Origin: Bradyrhizobium sp. 164 | GTDB taxonomy: Bacteria; Pseudomonadota; Alphaproteobacteria; Rhizobiales; Xanthobacteraceae | Direction of reading: 5' to 3' | NCBI RefSeq assembly: GCF_023073715.1 | Contig: NZ_JADPKA010000110.1 | Span: 62,001 to 126,000, forward strand | DNA: 64,000 nt | Part shown: piece after piece, positions 35,393 to 44,654 of the stretch | Position numbering within the stretch: the stretch's first letter is position 1 | Layout: every line of letters begins with the position of its first letter | Notes under the pieces: generated by a model | The model's database searches: none | What the model was told of the DNA's origin: nothing | The model's input: only the letters and a program-made list of their open reading frames with translations | Program-made: the position numbers and the translations under genes

Positions 35393-37264
35393 CTACTGCG
35401 TCGTCTCGATCTTCAGCAGCTTGATCTTGCGATAGAGCGTCGCGCGGCTGAGCTTCAGCGCGCGTGCTGCCTCGGTGACGCGACCACCCTGCCTGCGCAG
35501 CGCCTCGACGATCGTGGCGCGCTCGGCCGCTTCGAGATCCGGCTCCGCCTTTCCGAACCGCGGCAAATCGAGATCGGCATCGGTGATGACACCGTCCTCC
35601 GCGGTGCAGCCGGCAAGCCGCAGCACGTGGCGGAGTTGGCGCATGTTGCCGGGGAACGGATAGGCCACGAGCTGCGACCAGGCTTCATCCGAGACTCGGC
35701 AGTTCGGCGCCTCCTCGCGTGCGATCTGCCGAATGACGTCGTCGCGGTCGGCGCGCTCACGCAACGCCGGCAATCGCACCTCCATGCCGCGCAGGCGGAA
35801 ATAGAGGTCGGCGCGGAAGGCGCCCTCCTCGGCCATGCGGCCGAGATCGCGGTGGGTGGCGCTGATCAGGCGGATGTCGACGGCGACAGGCTTGAGCGCG
35901 CCGAGCGGCCAGACCTCGCGGTTTTCCAGCACGCGCAGCAAGCGGGTCTGGAGCGCGATCGGCATGTCGCCGATCTCGTCCAGGAACAGCGTGCCGCCAT
36001 CGGCCTGCACGATCAGGCCTTTCGAGCCGTCGCGCCGCGCGCCGGTGAAGGCGCCGGCCTCGTAGCCGAACAGCTCGGCGTCGATCAGGCTCTCCGGCAT
36101 CGCCGCGCAGTTCAGCGCGACATAATTGTTGCGCGCGCGGTTGCTGGCCGCATGAATGGCGCGCGCGAACACGTCCTTGCCGACGCCGGTCTCGCCATGC
36201 AGCAGCACCGGCAGATTGTGGTCACTGACGCGCTTGAGCCGTTTCACGCTTCTGATCAGTCCGGGGTCGCCACCGGCGAGCCGGTGCAGCGCGACGAAGC
36301 GATCGACGGAGCCGTCGCCGCGCGGGGCCGGCCGACGCGCCCTCGCACGCAACGGCGGCGCGACACGGCCCCGGCCTAACGGACTGCCGTCGGCCCGGCG
36401 CAGCTCGACGATCTCGTCCGCGCCGCGCGCTGCGTGACGAACGAACCTGACATAGCGTGATAGATCGATGCCGGACGCGATCATGCCGTCGGTCAGGCCC
36501 AGCAGCGCACGCGCCGAACGGCAGGCGCCGACGATGCGCCGATCATCGTCATAGGCGAGCAGGCCGCGGCCGCCGTCTCCAGGCACGGTCGCAACCCAGG
36601 CGTCGCGGAAATGACCGCGGAAGATCGCGTCCTCCATTCGCCGCGCCGCAGCCATCGTCACCGCGAGCGCAAGCTGATGCGCGGCGCGGCTGAGGTCATC
36701 ACGACACGACGTGATGTTGACGGCGCCAGCAATGCGACCCGCTTGGTCGAACAAGGGCGTCACCGCGCAGGAGAAGATGCTCCACTGCTCGCGAAAATGC
36801 TCGTCCCGATGCACCAGGATCGGTTTCTGCTCCGCAAGGCAGGTGCCGAGTCCGTTGGTGCCTTCGAAGGCCTCCGAAAAATTGGAGCCGGTGTAGACCT
36901 TCCAGCGCAGGAAGATGTCGGCGTCGGCCTCGCCCGGCAACCGGCTTAACAGCATGGTCGCGCTCGCGTCCGCGAGATTGACGCAATAGCCGGCCTCGCG
37001 CAGCACCGTGGCGAGATCGTCGAGCTCGGGCGTTGCGAGCCTGATCGTCTCCTCCATCGGCTCGGCAACGTGACGGATCTCGGCTTCGGTCAGCGTCTGC
37101 GGCGGCCCGCGGCGGGCGGGATCGAGCTTGTGATTGACCAGGCAGCGCCGCCAGGAATTGGCAATCCGCGAAGAGGCATCGACGTCGGCCACGTGATTGG
37201 CGACGGACAAGACACGGGCGACATGGTTCGAGGCCGAAAGGCTGGCCATCGCGGACGTCTCCAC
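35393..37264 (-). CDS. Sigma-54-dependent activator, AcoR type
   Basis: 623 aa. N-terminal region with a GAF-like sensor (FSEAFEGTNGLGTCLAEQKP, SIFSCAVTPLFDQAGRIAGA), as in AcoR; central AAA+ domain with Walker A GETGVGKD, sigma-54 contact loop AGAFTGARRDGS, Walker B GGTLFLDEIGD and the arginine region FRADLYFRL; C-terminal Fis helix-turn-helix (GGRVTEAARALKLSRATLYR). All elements for ATP-driven activation of sigma-54 promoters are intact. It lies 93 bp downstream of the acyl-CoA carboxylase gene on the same strand and may control that locus or the oxygenase genes on its other side. No clear -24/-12 promoter was found nearby. Confidence 0.92.
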   Translation of the reverse strand: METSAMASLSASNHVARVLSVANHVADVDASSRIANSWRRCLVNHKLDPARRGPPQTLTEAEIRHVAEPMEETIRLATPELDDLATVLREAGYCVNLADASATMLLSRLPGEADADIFLRWKVYTGSNFSEAFEGTNGLGTCLAEQKPILVHRDEHFREQWSIFSCAVTPLFDQAGRIAGAVNITSCRDDLSRAAHQLALAVTMAAARRMEDAIFRGHFRDAWVATVPGDGGRGLLAYDDDRRIVGACRSARALLGLTDGMIASGIDLSRYVRFVRHAARGADEIVELRRADGSPLGRGRVAPPLRARARRPAPRGDGSVDRFVALHRLAGGDPGLIRSVKRLKRVSDHNLPVLLHGETGVGKDVFARAIHAASNRARNNYVALNCAAMPESLIDAELFGYEAGAFTGARRDGSKGLIVQADGGTLFLDEIGDMPIALQTRLLRVLENREVWPLGALKPVAVDIRLISATHRDLGRMAEEGAFRADLYFRLRGMEVRLPALRERADRDDVIRQIAREEAPNCRVSDEAWSQLVAYPFPGNMRQLRHVLRLAGCTAEDGVITDADLDLPRFGKAEPDLEAAERATIVEALRRQGGRVTEAARALKLSRATLYRKIKLLKIETTQ

Positions 37265-37357
37265 CCTGTATTATTGTGCAAAGTCTGGCACTGCGGGCGG
37301 GGATGTCAATCGGGAACCGGGAACGTACGCGGCGCGGTCAAAATTGCTGCACCGCGC

Positions 37358-40300
37358 TCACCACGTATCGATGCACGGCCGCTTCTTGCCCGTCCGCGCG
37401 GGCGGCTTCGGCACTGAGCGCAGGCCCGCCATGATCCAGCGCCGCGTCTCGGCGGGGTCGATGACGTTGTCGATCTCGAACACGGAGGCAATCGAAACTG
37501 CCTTGCCGTTGGCATAGAGCTCGGCGACCTTGTTGCGGTAGTAGGTCTCGCGCTCTGCGGGATCGGCGATCGCCTCCATCTCCTTGCGGAAGCCGAGACG
37601 GACATAGCCCTCCAGCCCCATGCCGCCAAACTCGCCGGTCGGCCAAGCCGCGGTGAAGAACGAGGCGTGGAAGCCGCCGCCGATCATCGACTGCGCGCCG
37701 AGCCCGTAGCCCTTGCGCAGCACGACGCCGAATAAAGGCACGGTGAGGCTGGCGCCGGTCACGAACATGCGCGAGACGTGGCGCACGATCGCGGTCTTCT
37801 CCGCTTCCGGGCCGACCATGAAGCCGGGTGTGTCGCAGAGCGAGACGATGGGCAGATCGAAAGCGTCGCAGAGCTGGAGGAAACGCGCGGCCTTGTCGCC
37901 GGCATCGGCATCGATCGCGCCGCCGAGATGGCGCGGATTGTTGGCAATCAGGCCGAACGGCTTGCCCTCGATGCGGATCAGCGCGGTGATCATGCCGACG
38001 CCGTAGTCGCGGCGCAGCTCCAGCACGGAGCCCTTGTCCGCGACGAGCTCGATCACGCGGCGGATGTCGTAGACGCGAAGACGGTTTTCGGGGATGGCGC
38101 GGCGGAGCAGGCGCTGGTCGGCGGCCTCCCAATTCGACACCGCGCCCTGGAAATAGGACAGGTATTTCTGCGCAACGCGCGTTGCCTCCTCTTCGTCTTC
38201 GACGAGGATGTCGATGACTCCGTTCGGCGCCTGGAACGAGACCGGCCCGACCTCGGCCGGATGATAGACGCCGAGCCCGCCGCCCTCGATCATTGCCGGG
38301 CCACCCATGCCGATCGAGGCGCTCTTGGTCGCGATGATGACGTCGCAGCAGCCGAGCATCGCAGCATTGCCGGCGAAGCAATAGCCGGAGACGACACCGA
38401 CTACGGGCACGAGGCCGGACAACCTTGCGAACTGCACGAAGGACGGCCCGTCCAGGCCGGTCATGCCGAGCCGGTCGGTGTCGCCGGGCCGGCCCCCGCC
38501 GCCTTCGGCGTAGAACACCAGCGGCACGCGCCAATCCTCCGCCAGCGTCAGCATGCGGTCGATCTTCTTGTGGTTCATGTGGCCCTGCGTACCCGCGAGC
38601 ACGGTGTAGTCAAAAGCCACGACGATGCAGCGCCCGCCTTGCGGGCCGAACTTCTCGGCGTTGACGGTGGCAATGCCCATGACGAGGCCGTCGGCCGGCG
38701 TGTTCTTGATGAGATCGTCGAGCTTGCGCCGGCGGCGCTGGGCCGCAATCGCGAGGCTGCCATACTCCATGAACGAGCCGGCGTCGACGAGCTGGGCAAC
38801 GTTCTCGCGCGCGGTGCGCTGGTTGGTGTTGCGGCGGCGTTCGACCGCGGCGGGGCGGTTCTCGTCGAGCGTATTGGCCTGACGGGCGATCAGCTCCGCG
38901 AGGTCGGGACGGATGTGATCGAGATCGATGTCGGCTTCCGCCGCCGTGCTATCCGCCGCGACGTCGAGCGGTTCCAGAAAAAGAATCGGCTCGCCATGCA
39001 TCAGCGTGACGCCGTCGGCGGCAGCGAGCTTCATGACCCGGCCACCCTGCTCGGCCATGACGAGGTGCTCCATCTTCATGGATTCGATCACGGCGAGCTG
39101 CTGGCCGGGGCGGACGATCTCGCCTTCCTTCACTTGGACGGTGACGATGGTTCCCTGCAAGGGGGCCGCGACCATCACCGCCCCTTCGGGCACGACTTGC
39201 GCGACGTTCGCCTCGGTGCCGTGAGCGCTGCTTCGCTCGCTCGCGGCAAAGTACAGCGGCTTTGCAGCACCGTCGGATGCGTCCACGAGCTTGCCGATAT
39301 TGCGGTCGATGAAATCGGTCGCGATGCGGTTGATCCTGAAATCGGGATGCGCAAGCACGGCCTGAAGGAAGGCGATGTTGGTGACGACGCCGTCGATCCG
39401 GAACCCGCGCAAGGCGCGCGAGGCCTTCGCGACAACGTCGTGCCAGGCATCGACTGGCGTATGCACGATGACCTTCGCCAGCAGCGAGTCGAATGCCGCG
39501 CTGGTCTTATAGCCGGCATAGCCAAAGCTATCGACGCGAACGCCGGGCCCTGACGGCGGCTCGAACACGGCAAGCACGCCGCCGGTCGGGTGCGTCGCCC
39601 CCGTTTCGTCCAGCGTCTCCATGTTGACGCGAAGCTGCATGGCATAGCCGCGCGGCTTCGGAATATCCACTTGCGCAAAGCCGATCGAGGCGAGCGTCGC
39701 ACCTGCGGTGACCGCGAGCTGAGCGCGGACGAGGTCGAGGCCGAGCACCTCTTCCGTCACGGTGTGCTCGACCTGGAGCCGCGGATTGGCCTCGATGAAG
39801 GCAAAGCTGTCGTCGGCGCTGCCATCGACCAGGAACTCGAACGTGCCGAGGTTGTCGTAAGAGGCCGCCGCGGCGAGGTGCTTTGCCGCCTCGATGATGC
39901 GGCCGCGCAAGCCATCGCTCAGCGAGGGACTCGGCGCGACCTCGATCAGCTTCTGGTGCCGGCGCTGGATGGTGCATTCGCGCTCCCAGAGGTGAGAGAT
40001 CGCGCCAAAGCGGTCGCCGATGATCTGCACCTCGATATGGCGGGCCTGCCGGATCAGCCGCTCGGCATAGACACCGTCGAAGCCGAACGCCGCCTTGGCT
40101 TCGGACTGGCAGCGCGCATAGGCTTCCGCGAGATCGGTGGCATTGTCCACGACGCGCATGCCGCGACCGCCACCGCCGGCCATCGCCTTGATCACAATCG
40201 CGGCGCTGCTGCCGAGCGAGGCGAAGAAGGCTGTGATCTCCTCCAGTGAGGACGGCCCGCTGGTGCCCGCGATGATCGGCACACCGCAGCGCTTCGCCAA

Positions 40301-40663
40301 TTGCCGTGCCGCAACCTTGTCGCCGAACAGCTCGAGCGCTGCCGGCTTCGGCCCGACGAAAGCGACGCCCGCGTCAGCGCAGGCTCTTGCGAATGCCGCG
40401 TTCTCGCTGAGAAAGCCGTAGCCGGGATGCACGGCATCGCAACCGGCCGCTTTCGCTGCCGTCACCACCGCATCGATGTCGAGATAGGCCCGCGCACCAC
40501 GGCCGGCGATCTCGATCGCATCGTCGGCAACACGCACATGCAGCGACAGCGCATCGTCGGCGGGGTGGATCGCAACGGTCATGATGCCGGCCTCGGCCGC
40601 GGCGCGCGCGATGCGGATGGCGATCTCGCCGCGGTTGGCGATCAGGAGCTTCTTGAACGACAT
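37358..40663 (-). CDS. Single-chain biotin-dependent acyl-CoA carboxylase (LCC-like)
   Basis: 1101 aa in one polypeptide. Order: biotin carboxylase (KLLIANRGEIAIRIARAAAE; ATP-grasp loop KAMAGGGGRGMRVV; NPRLQVEHTVTEEV) to about residue 450; a biotin carrier domain with the biotinylated Lys530 in IESMKMEHLV; then a carboxyltransferase (about 600-1100: DGLVMGIATVNAEKFGPQGG, GYCFAGNAAMLGCCD, and C-terminal half IVSLCDTPGFMVGPEAEKTA). Most bacteria split these over two to four proteins. The layout fits the single-chain long-chain acyl-CoA carboxylases described from mycobacteria and Rhodopseudomonas; substrate here is unproven. Strong ribosome-binding site (aaggaga). Neighbour: the sigma-54 activator downstream. 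Confidence 0.93.
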   Translation of the reverse strand: MSFKKLLIANRGEIAIRIARAAAEAGIMTVAIHPADDALSLHVRVADDAIEIAGRGARAYLDIDAVVTAAKAAGCDAVHPGYGFLSENAAFARACADAGVAFVGPKPAALELFGDKVAARQLAKRCGVPIIAGTSGPSSLEEITAFFASLGSSAAIVIKAMAGGGGRGMRVVDNATDLAEAYARCQSEAKAAFGFDGVYAERLIRQARHIEVQIIGDRFGAISHLWERECTIQRRHQKLIEVAPSPSLSDGLRGRIIEAAKHLAAAASYDNLGTFEFLVDGSADDSFAFIEANPRLQVEHTVTEEVLGLDLVRAQLAVTAGATLASIGFAQVDIPKPRGYAMQLRVNMETLDETGATHPTGGVLAVFEPPSGPGVRVDSFGYAGYKTSAAFDSLLAKVIVHTPVDAWHDVVAKASRALRGFRIDGVVTNIAFLQAVLAHPDFRINRIATDFIDRNIGKLVDASDGAAKPLYFAASERSSAHGTEANVAQVVPEGAVMVAAPLQGTIVTVQVKEGEIVRPGQQLAVIESMKMEHLVMAEQGGRVMKLAAADGVTLMHGEPILFLEPLDVAADSTAAEADIDLDHIRPDLAELIARQANTLDENRPAAVERRRNTNQRTARENVAQLVDAGSFMEYGSLAIAAQRRRRKLDDLIKNTPADGLVMGIATVNAEKFGPQGGRCIVVAFDYTVLAGTQGHMNHKKIDRMLTLAEDWRVPLVFYAEGGGGRPGDTDRLGMTGLDGPSFVQFARLSGLVPVVGVVSGYCFAGNAAMLGCCDVIIATKSASIGMGGPAMIEGGGLGVYHPAEVGPVSFQAPNGVIDILVEDEEEATRVAQKYLSYFQGAVSNWEAADQRLLRRAIPENRLRVYDIRRVIELVADKGSVLELRRDYGVGMITALIRIEGKPFGLIANNPRHLGGAIDADAGDKAARFLQLCDAFDLPIVSLCDTPGFMVGPEAEKTAIVRHVSRMFVTGASLTVPLFGVVLRKGYGLGAQSMIGGGFHASFFTAAWPTGEFGGMGLEGYVRLGFRKEMEAIADPAERETYYRNKVAELYANGKAVSIASVFEIDNVIDPAETRRWIMAGLRSVPKPPARTGKKRPCIDTW

Positions 40664-40857
40664 GCAACGGTCTCCTTGCCCGCGAGGCCCGGCGCGGGTC
40701 GGCAGGTTCGATGATCCTGCTTCTTCACTTTAACCGCAGCGGTCAAGAGCGAGAAGGACGGTCGCAATGACCGCTCCCGCAGGCCGGAATTTCGATCCAG
40801 TCGCATGCGCCGTGACGAGGCCAATAGTCCACGTCACGGCAGACGGATCGGCGACGA

Positions 40858-42540
40858 TCAGGCCGCCCGCACGCCCGCAACGAAGACGCTGACCTCGTTC
40901 TCCAGCGATTGCAGCTTCTGCGTCAGCCGGCCGCTCGATTGCAGCACGAGACCGGCGGCCTGGCCTGTCGCCGCCGTGGCATCGGTGACGCCGGAGATAT
41001 TTTGCGAGACCTGGTCGGTACCGGCGGCCGCCTCCTGCACGCTGTGGGCGATCGCCTGGGTCGCAGCGCCCTGCTCCTCGACCGCCGCTGCGATCGACGA
41101 GGAGATCTCGTTGACCTCCATGATGGTTTTGCGAATGCTCTCGATGTTGCCAACCACCTGGTTGGTCTCGGCCTGGATCGCGGTGATCTGCGCCCCGATC
41201 TCGTCGGTCGCCTTGGCGGTCTGGCTCGCCAGCGATTTCACTTCGCTCGCGACCACCGCAAAGCCCTTGCCGGCTTCGCCGGCGCGCGCTGCCTCGATGG
41301 TGGCGTTGAGCGCGAGCAGATTGGTCTGCGAGGCGATCTGATTGATGAGGTCGATGACCTCGCCGATCTTGTGCGCGGCGGCGGCCAGTCCCTGCACGGT
41401 GTCGTTGGTGCGCTGACCATCGGCGGCGGCCTTGTCGGCCACGCTGGCGGCCTGCGCGACGCGCTGGCTGATTTCGGCGATCGAGGACGACAGCTCGCCG
41501 GCGGCCGAGGCCACCGTCTGCACGTTGCTCGAGGCCTGCTGGCAGGCGGTGGCGACGAAGCTCGCGCGGTCGGTCGCCTTGTTCGCGGTCTCCGCCATGC
41601 CCTGCGCGGCCTGCTGCATCGCGCGCGCCTCGTTGAAGACATCGCGCACGACAGCCTGAACGCTTGCCTCGAACTTGCCGGCAAGATCGGCCATCGCCCT
41701 GCGCTTCTCGTCGTCGGCCTTCTGCTTCAACTCCTGCTGCTCGTCATGCATCCGGCTGACCGCCGACGCATTGTCCTTGAATATGGCGAGCGCCTTGGCG
41801 AGCCCGCCAACCTCGTCGCGGCGGTCGGTGTAGGGCACATCGAACGCGCTATCGCCGGCGGCGAGCCGCTCGGTCAGCCCGGTGATCCTGGCCAGCGGCC
41901 GGGTGACGCTTCGCCCAATCAGGAAGGAGGCGCCGAGGACCAGGACCAGCACGGCGAGGCATAAATAGCCGAACGTCATCGCATTCTGGCGGAAGACGGC
42001 GTCGACATCATCGAGATAGATGCCGGTACCGATGATCCAGCCCCAGGGCGCAAAGCCCTTCACATAGGAGATTTTCCCGACCGGCTGGTCGAACCCGGGC
42101 TTCGGCCAGAGATAGCCGTAGAAGCCCGCGCCCTGCTTGTTGACGACGTCTACGAAGCCCATGAACAGCGCGTTGCCCGCGGGATCCTTCATCCCGGAGA
42201 GGTCCTTGCCGTCGAGCTCGGGCTTGATCGGGTGCATGACCATCTTGGGGGCCATGTCATTGATCCAGAAATACTCGACCTTGTCATAGCGCAGGCTCTT
42301 GATTTCGGCCATTGCCCCGGCCTGGGCCTGCTCGCGCGAGAGTTTTCCTTCGCTCTCGAGCTTCTGGTAATGCGCCAGGATGCCGTAGCCGACATCCACC
42401 ATGTGCTGCGTCTTGGCCTGACGGTCGGCGATCATCTGCGCGCGCAGGGTGGATAGCGCGAGCGGCACCAGCGCGACCATGCCGAGGAGGCTGATGCCGA
42501 CAATCAGGACCAGCTTGAAACTGATGCGGGAGAAAATCAT
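40858..42540 (-). CDS. Methyl-accepting chemotaxis protein (sCache sensor)
   Basis: 560 aa. First transmembrane helix at residues 10-32, periplasmic single-Cache domain (YFWINDMAPKMVMHPIKPEL, GWIIGTGIYLDDVDAVF), second helix (YLCLAVLVLVLGASFLIG), HAMP (RSVTRPLARITGLTERLAAG), then the long signalling coiled coil with the hairpin tip INQIASQTNLLALNATIEAA RAGEAGKGFAVVASEVK region. The domain type (sCache_2) usually senses small organic acids. No C-terminal CheR-binding pentapeptide is present; the chain ends FVAGVRAA. Directs CheA activity. A near-consensus CtrA box lies upstream (42593-42607). Confidence 0.93.
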   Translation of the reverse strand: MIFSRISFKLVLIVGISLLGMVALVPLALSTLRAQMIADRQAKTQHMVDVGYGILAHYQKLESEGKLSREQAQAGAMAEIKSLRYDKVEYFWINDMAPKMVMHPIKPELDGKDLSGMKDPAGNALFMGFVDVVNKQGAGFYGYLWPKPGFDQPVGKISYVKGFAPWGWIIGTGIYLDDVDAVFRQNAMTFGYLCLAVLVLVLGASFLIGRSVTRPLARITGLTERLAAGDSAFDVPYTDRRDEVGGLAKALAIFKDNASAVSRMHDEQQELKQKADDEKRRAMADLAGKFEASVQAVVRDVFNEARAMQQAAQGMAETANKATDRASFVATACQQASSNVQTVASAAGELSSSIAEISQRVAQAASVADKAAADGQRTNDTVQGLAAAAHKIGEVIDLINQIASQTNLLALNATIEAARAGEAGKGFAVVASEVKSLASQTAKATDEIGAQITAIQAETNQVVGNIESIRKTIMEVNEISSSIAAAVEEQGAATQAIAHSVQEAAAGTDQVSQNISGVTDATAATGQAAGLVLQSSGRLTQKLQSLENEVSVFVAGVRAA

Positions 42541-42592
42541 CGGTGCTCGCAGGAATTGGAAGGGCAGATATGTCAGTTTTATCCTGCGCTCC

Positions 42593-42607
42593 TTAGCAAA
42601 GCTTTAA
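42593..42607. promoter_or_regulatory. Near-consensus CtrA-type box upstream of the chemoreceptor
   Basis: TTAG-N7-TTAA (read from the plus strand; TTAA-N7-CTAA on the minus strand), one base from the alphaproteobacterial CtrA consensus TTAA-N7-TTAA. It is 53-67 bp before the start of the chemoreceptor gene. CtrA often controls motility and chemotaxis genes. The match could occur by chance. Confidence 0.35.
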
Positions 42608-42837
42608 GCATTGGCTTTCCCAAGTCTCCGCAAAATTGCGTGGGGACGAGTGCAGGTGCACCGCCCGGCTTCGCGGGCCTGCAAAGCTGGCTTGCATCCG
42701 AGATTGAAGCTTCTCAAATCTAGAAGACTTCGATATCGCCCCTGCGAACGTTGACTTGCAGAGGGCTCTGGCAGAAGCATCGGCGCAGATGATCAACGCC
42801 AGCCGTGGCGTGAGCACAGCCGAAGGCCGGAGCCTCA

Positions 42838-43338
42838 ATGCATCAATCGACATATACCGGGTCTCTCAACCTTCCCGCGCTGAGCGCGGCGGAGCGGCTC
42901 TTCATCTGGGGATTTCGGGCGAAAGCACGCAGCGGAAGCGCCGTCCCGACGGCCGCCGAGATCAAGCAGGTGTACGACCATTTTCGCGTCGGCGATGCCG
43001 TGCCCTCGCTGGAATCCATCATCGAGATCTTTGCGTGCACGGCGCATACGGCGATCGAAGTGCACTGCCCCACCTGCCCGCGCATGTCCGATAGTGAGCA
43101 CGGAGTCCTGCGGGCGATTGCCGCGGCCCAGCAGGAGCGCATCGGCGTCGCGCGCGAGCAGTTCGAGTGCTGGCTGCTGCCGGAGGGAGCCGATTGGGCG
43201 CTGGCGCCGGTGCGCGGGCTTGCAACGATCTTCCGCGTGGCAGGTCTCATCCTGCCCGACCGGCACGTCCGCTCACTCGCACATGATCGGACGATGGCCG
43301 TGAAAAGTTGGTTTGTGGGCAGTCCCACGCTGCACTGA
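42838..43338 (+). CDS. Hypothetical protein, 166 aa
   Basis: ATG with GGAG five bases upstream. No signal peptide or membrane segment. Mostly helical: LSAAERLFIWGFRAKARSGS, AAEIKQVYDHFRVGDAVPSL, a Cys-containing turn HCPTCPRMSDSE (CXXC), a helix LRAIAAAQQERIGVAREQFE and a hydrophobic C-terminal helix. The CPTC pair may bind metal or form a disulfide. I do not recognise the family; base composition matches neighbours, so there is no sign of recent transfer. A terminator-like hairpin follows at 43443. Confidence 0.7.
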   Translation: MHQSTYTGSLNLPALSAAERLFIWGFRAKARSGSAVPTAAEIKQVYDHFRVGDAVPSLESIIEIFACTAHTAIEVHCPTCPRMSDSEHGVLRAIAAAQQERIGVAREQFECWLLPEGADWALAPVRGLATIFRVAGLILPDRHVRSLAHDRTMAVKSWFVGSPTLH

Positions 43339-43442
43339 CGTTGTGCTGACATTTTGACGGCTTCTAGTCGCATCCGGCGCGGCCTTGCGCTATCAACGTC
43401 GCCATGGAGAGGCGGAGCTCGACGCCTTCCATAAAACCTCCA

Positions 43443-43475
43443 GACGATCCCGGCGCGACCACCGCTGGGATCGTC
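43443..43475. terminator. Possible bidirectional terminator hairpin
   Basis: Strong inverted repeat GACGATCCC / GGGATCGTC (43443-43451 and 43467-43475), with further GCG/CGC pairing inside, between the convergent genes 42838-43338 and 43493-44092. The T-run on the plus strand is short (GTTTC), so it may terminate weakly or act as a 3' stabiliser. Confidence 0.5.
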
Positions 43476-43492
43476 GTTTCTCGCATATCCAC

Positions 43493-44092
43493 CTAGCCAC
43501 CCTTCTTACCCAGCACGAGGTCGATTGTGTGGGCGGCGATCTTGCGCAATTGCGGCTCGTCGCCGAATGCACGTTCGAGCACGGCGAGACCGCGCGTCAC
43601 CGCAACGATGTGCAGGGCTGCGGCGGCGGGGTTGCCGCTGAACTCGCCACGTTCGGCGCCCGCTGACAACGTATCCTGGACCAGAGCAGTGATGCGCGAG
43701 ACGAGGCTTGCAAAAGCCTGCCGTGCCTCTTCATCCAGCCCTTCGCCTTTGGCCGCGCCGAGCTCCATCAAGCCACGCGTGGTCGGACATCCCCGCGGGG
43801 GAGAGCCGGAGCGGAAGTTGCTGATGGTCAAGTCGAAGAACGCGGTGAGGCGTTTGCGCAATGAGCCCGCGCCGAGCGCCTTTTGCAGGACGAGGAGATA
43901 ATCGCCTGCGTAGCGTTCATAGGCTTGCAAGAACAGCGCCTCCTTGCTGCCGAACGCATTGTAGAGGCTGCCGCGCTGGACGCCGGCATCACGCGCGATG
44001 TCCGACAGCGACGTGCCGCGCACACCCTTGCGCCAGAACTGCTCGAACGCGATGCGCAGGACGTCGTCGTGGTCGAACTCGCGCGGTCTCAA
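43493..44092 (-). CDS. TetR family transcriptional repressor
   Basis: 199 aa. N-terminal helix-turn-helix: HDDVLRIAFEQFWRKGVRGT, then LSDIARDAGVQRGSLYNAFG with the TetR-typical recognition helix, followed by SKEALFLQAYERYAGDYL. The helical ligand-binding C-terminal domain (with SGSPPRGCPTTRGLMELGAA) resembles the TetR_C group that responds to small electrophiles or aromatics. Divergent from the tautomerase gene with two palindromes in the 166-bp gap, the expected arrangement for autoregulation and control of the neighbour. Confidence 0.92.
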   Translation of the reverse strand: MRPREFDHDDVLRIAFEQFWRKGVRGTSLSDIARDAGVQRGSLYNAFGSKEALFLQAYERYAGDYLLVLQKALGAGSLRKRLTAFFDLTISNFRSGSPPRGCPTTRGLMELGAAKGEGLDEEARQAFASLVSRITALVQDTLSAGAERGEFSGNPAAAALHIVAVTRGLAVLERAFGDEPQLRKIAAHTIDLVLGKKGG

Positions 44093-44136
44093 TGGCGATC
44101 CTCTTTAACTGCCGGTCCTGACTTGGCCGATGGTAT

Positions 44137-44179
44137 TTGACAAGGTGTCAAGAACGTGATTTCTTGACAACTACGTCAA
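44137..44179. promoter_or_regulatory. Two inverted repeats, probable TetR operators
   Basis: Site 1: TTGACA-AGG-TGTCAA (44137-44151), perfect. Site 2: TTGAC-AACTAC-GTCAA (44164-44179), perfect arms. They share the half-site TTGAC, start 27 bp apart and lie in the divergent TetR/tautomerase gap. The TTGACA motifs could also serve as -35 elements, so repressor binding would block a promoter. Confidence 0.6.
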
Positions 44180-44258
44180 AAACAAATTGATCGCCAGCAT
44201 CGTCTATGCGCCGGCCCGCTAGCAGGCGGTCGCGCCGAAAACCAAAAGGGCAATCCCG

Positions 44259-44636
44259 ATGCCTCTGCTCCACATCTCGATGCGCGCCGGCAAGCCGGAA
44301 GCCTATCGGCAGGCGATCCTCGACGGTCTCTACGGCGCCATGCGCGAGACGCTGAACGTGCCCGAGGGCGACCAATTCATGACTATCAGCGAGCTCGCGC
44401 CCGCGAATTTCCGCTGCGGCAACGCCTACGGCGTCCAGCGCAGCGATGACGCCGTGCTGATCCAGATCACGGTGTTCGCCTCGCGCACCGCAGAGCAGAA
44501 GATGGCGCTGTATCGCCGGATCGCGGACCTGCTCGGCGAAAGCCCGGGCATCCGGCCCGCGGACGTGTTCGTGAACGTGCTCGATGCGCCCAAGGAGAAC
44601 TGGTCCGTCGGAAACGGCATCGCGCAATTCGCCTGA
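44259..44636 (+). CDS. Tautomerase family protein
   Basis: 125 aa. Begins MPLLHISM, so removal of Met exposes the N-terminal Pro that is the catalytic base in the tautomerase superfamily. Helix KPEAYRQAILDGLYGAMRET and strand DAVLIQITVFASRTAEQK, then VFVNVLDAPKENWSVGNG, a C-terminal motif common in the longer (about 125-130 aa) group related to malonate semialdehyde decarboxylase/cis-CaaD. Cytosolic; substrate unknown. Likely repressed by the divergent TetR protein. Confidence 0.9.
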   Translation: MPLLHISMRAGKPEAYRQAILDGLYGAMRETLNVPEGDQFMTISELAPANFRCGNAYGVQRSDDAVLIQITVFASRTAEQKMALYRRIADLLGESPGIRPADVFVNVLDAPKENWSVGNGIAQFA

Positions 44637-44654
44637 TTGGTACGAGTTGCAGCT

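Noticed and set aside
37275..37300. TGGCAC/TTTGCA bases resembling a sigma-54 promoter near the AcoR-type gene
   Set aside because: The -24 GG and -12 GC do not line up with correct spacing on either strand.
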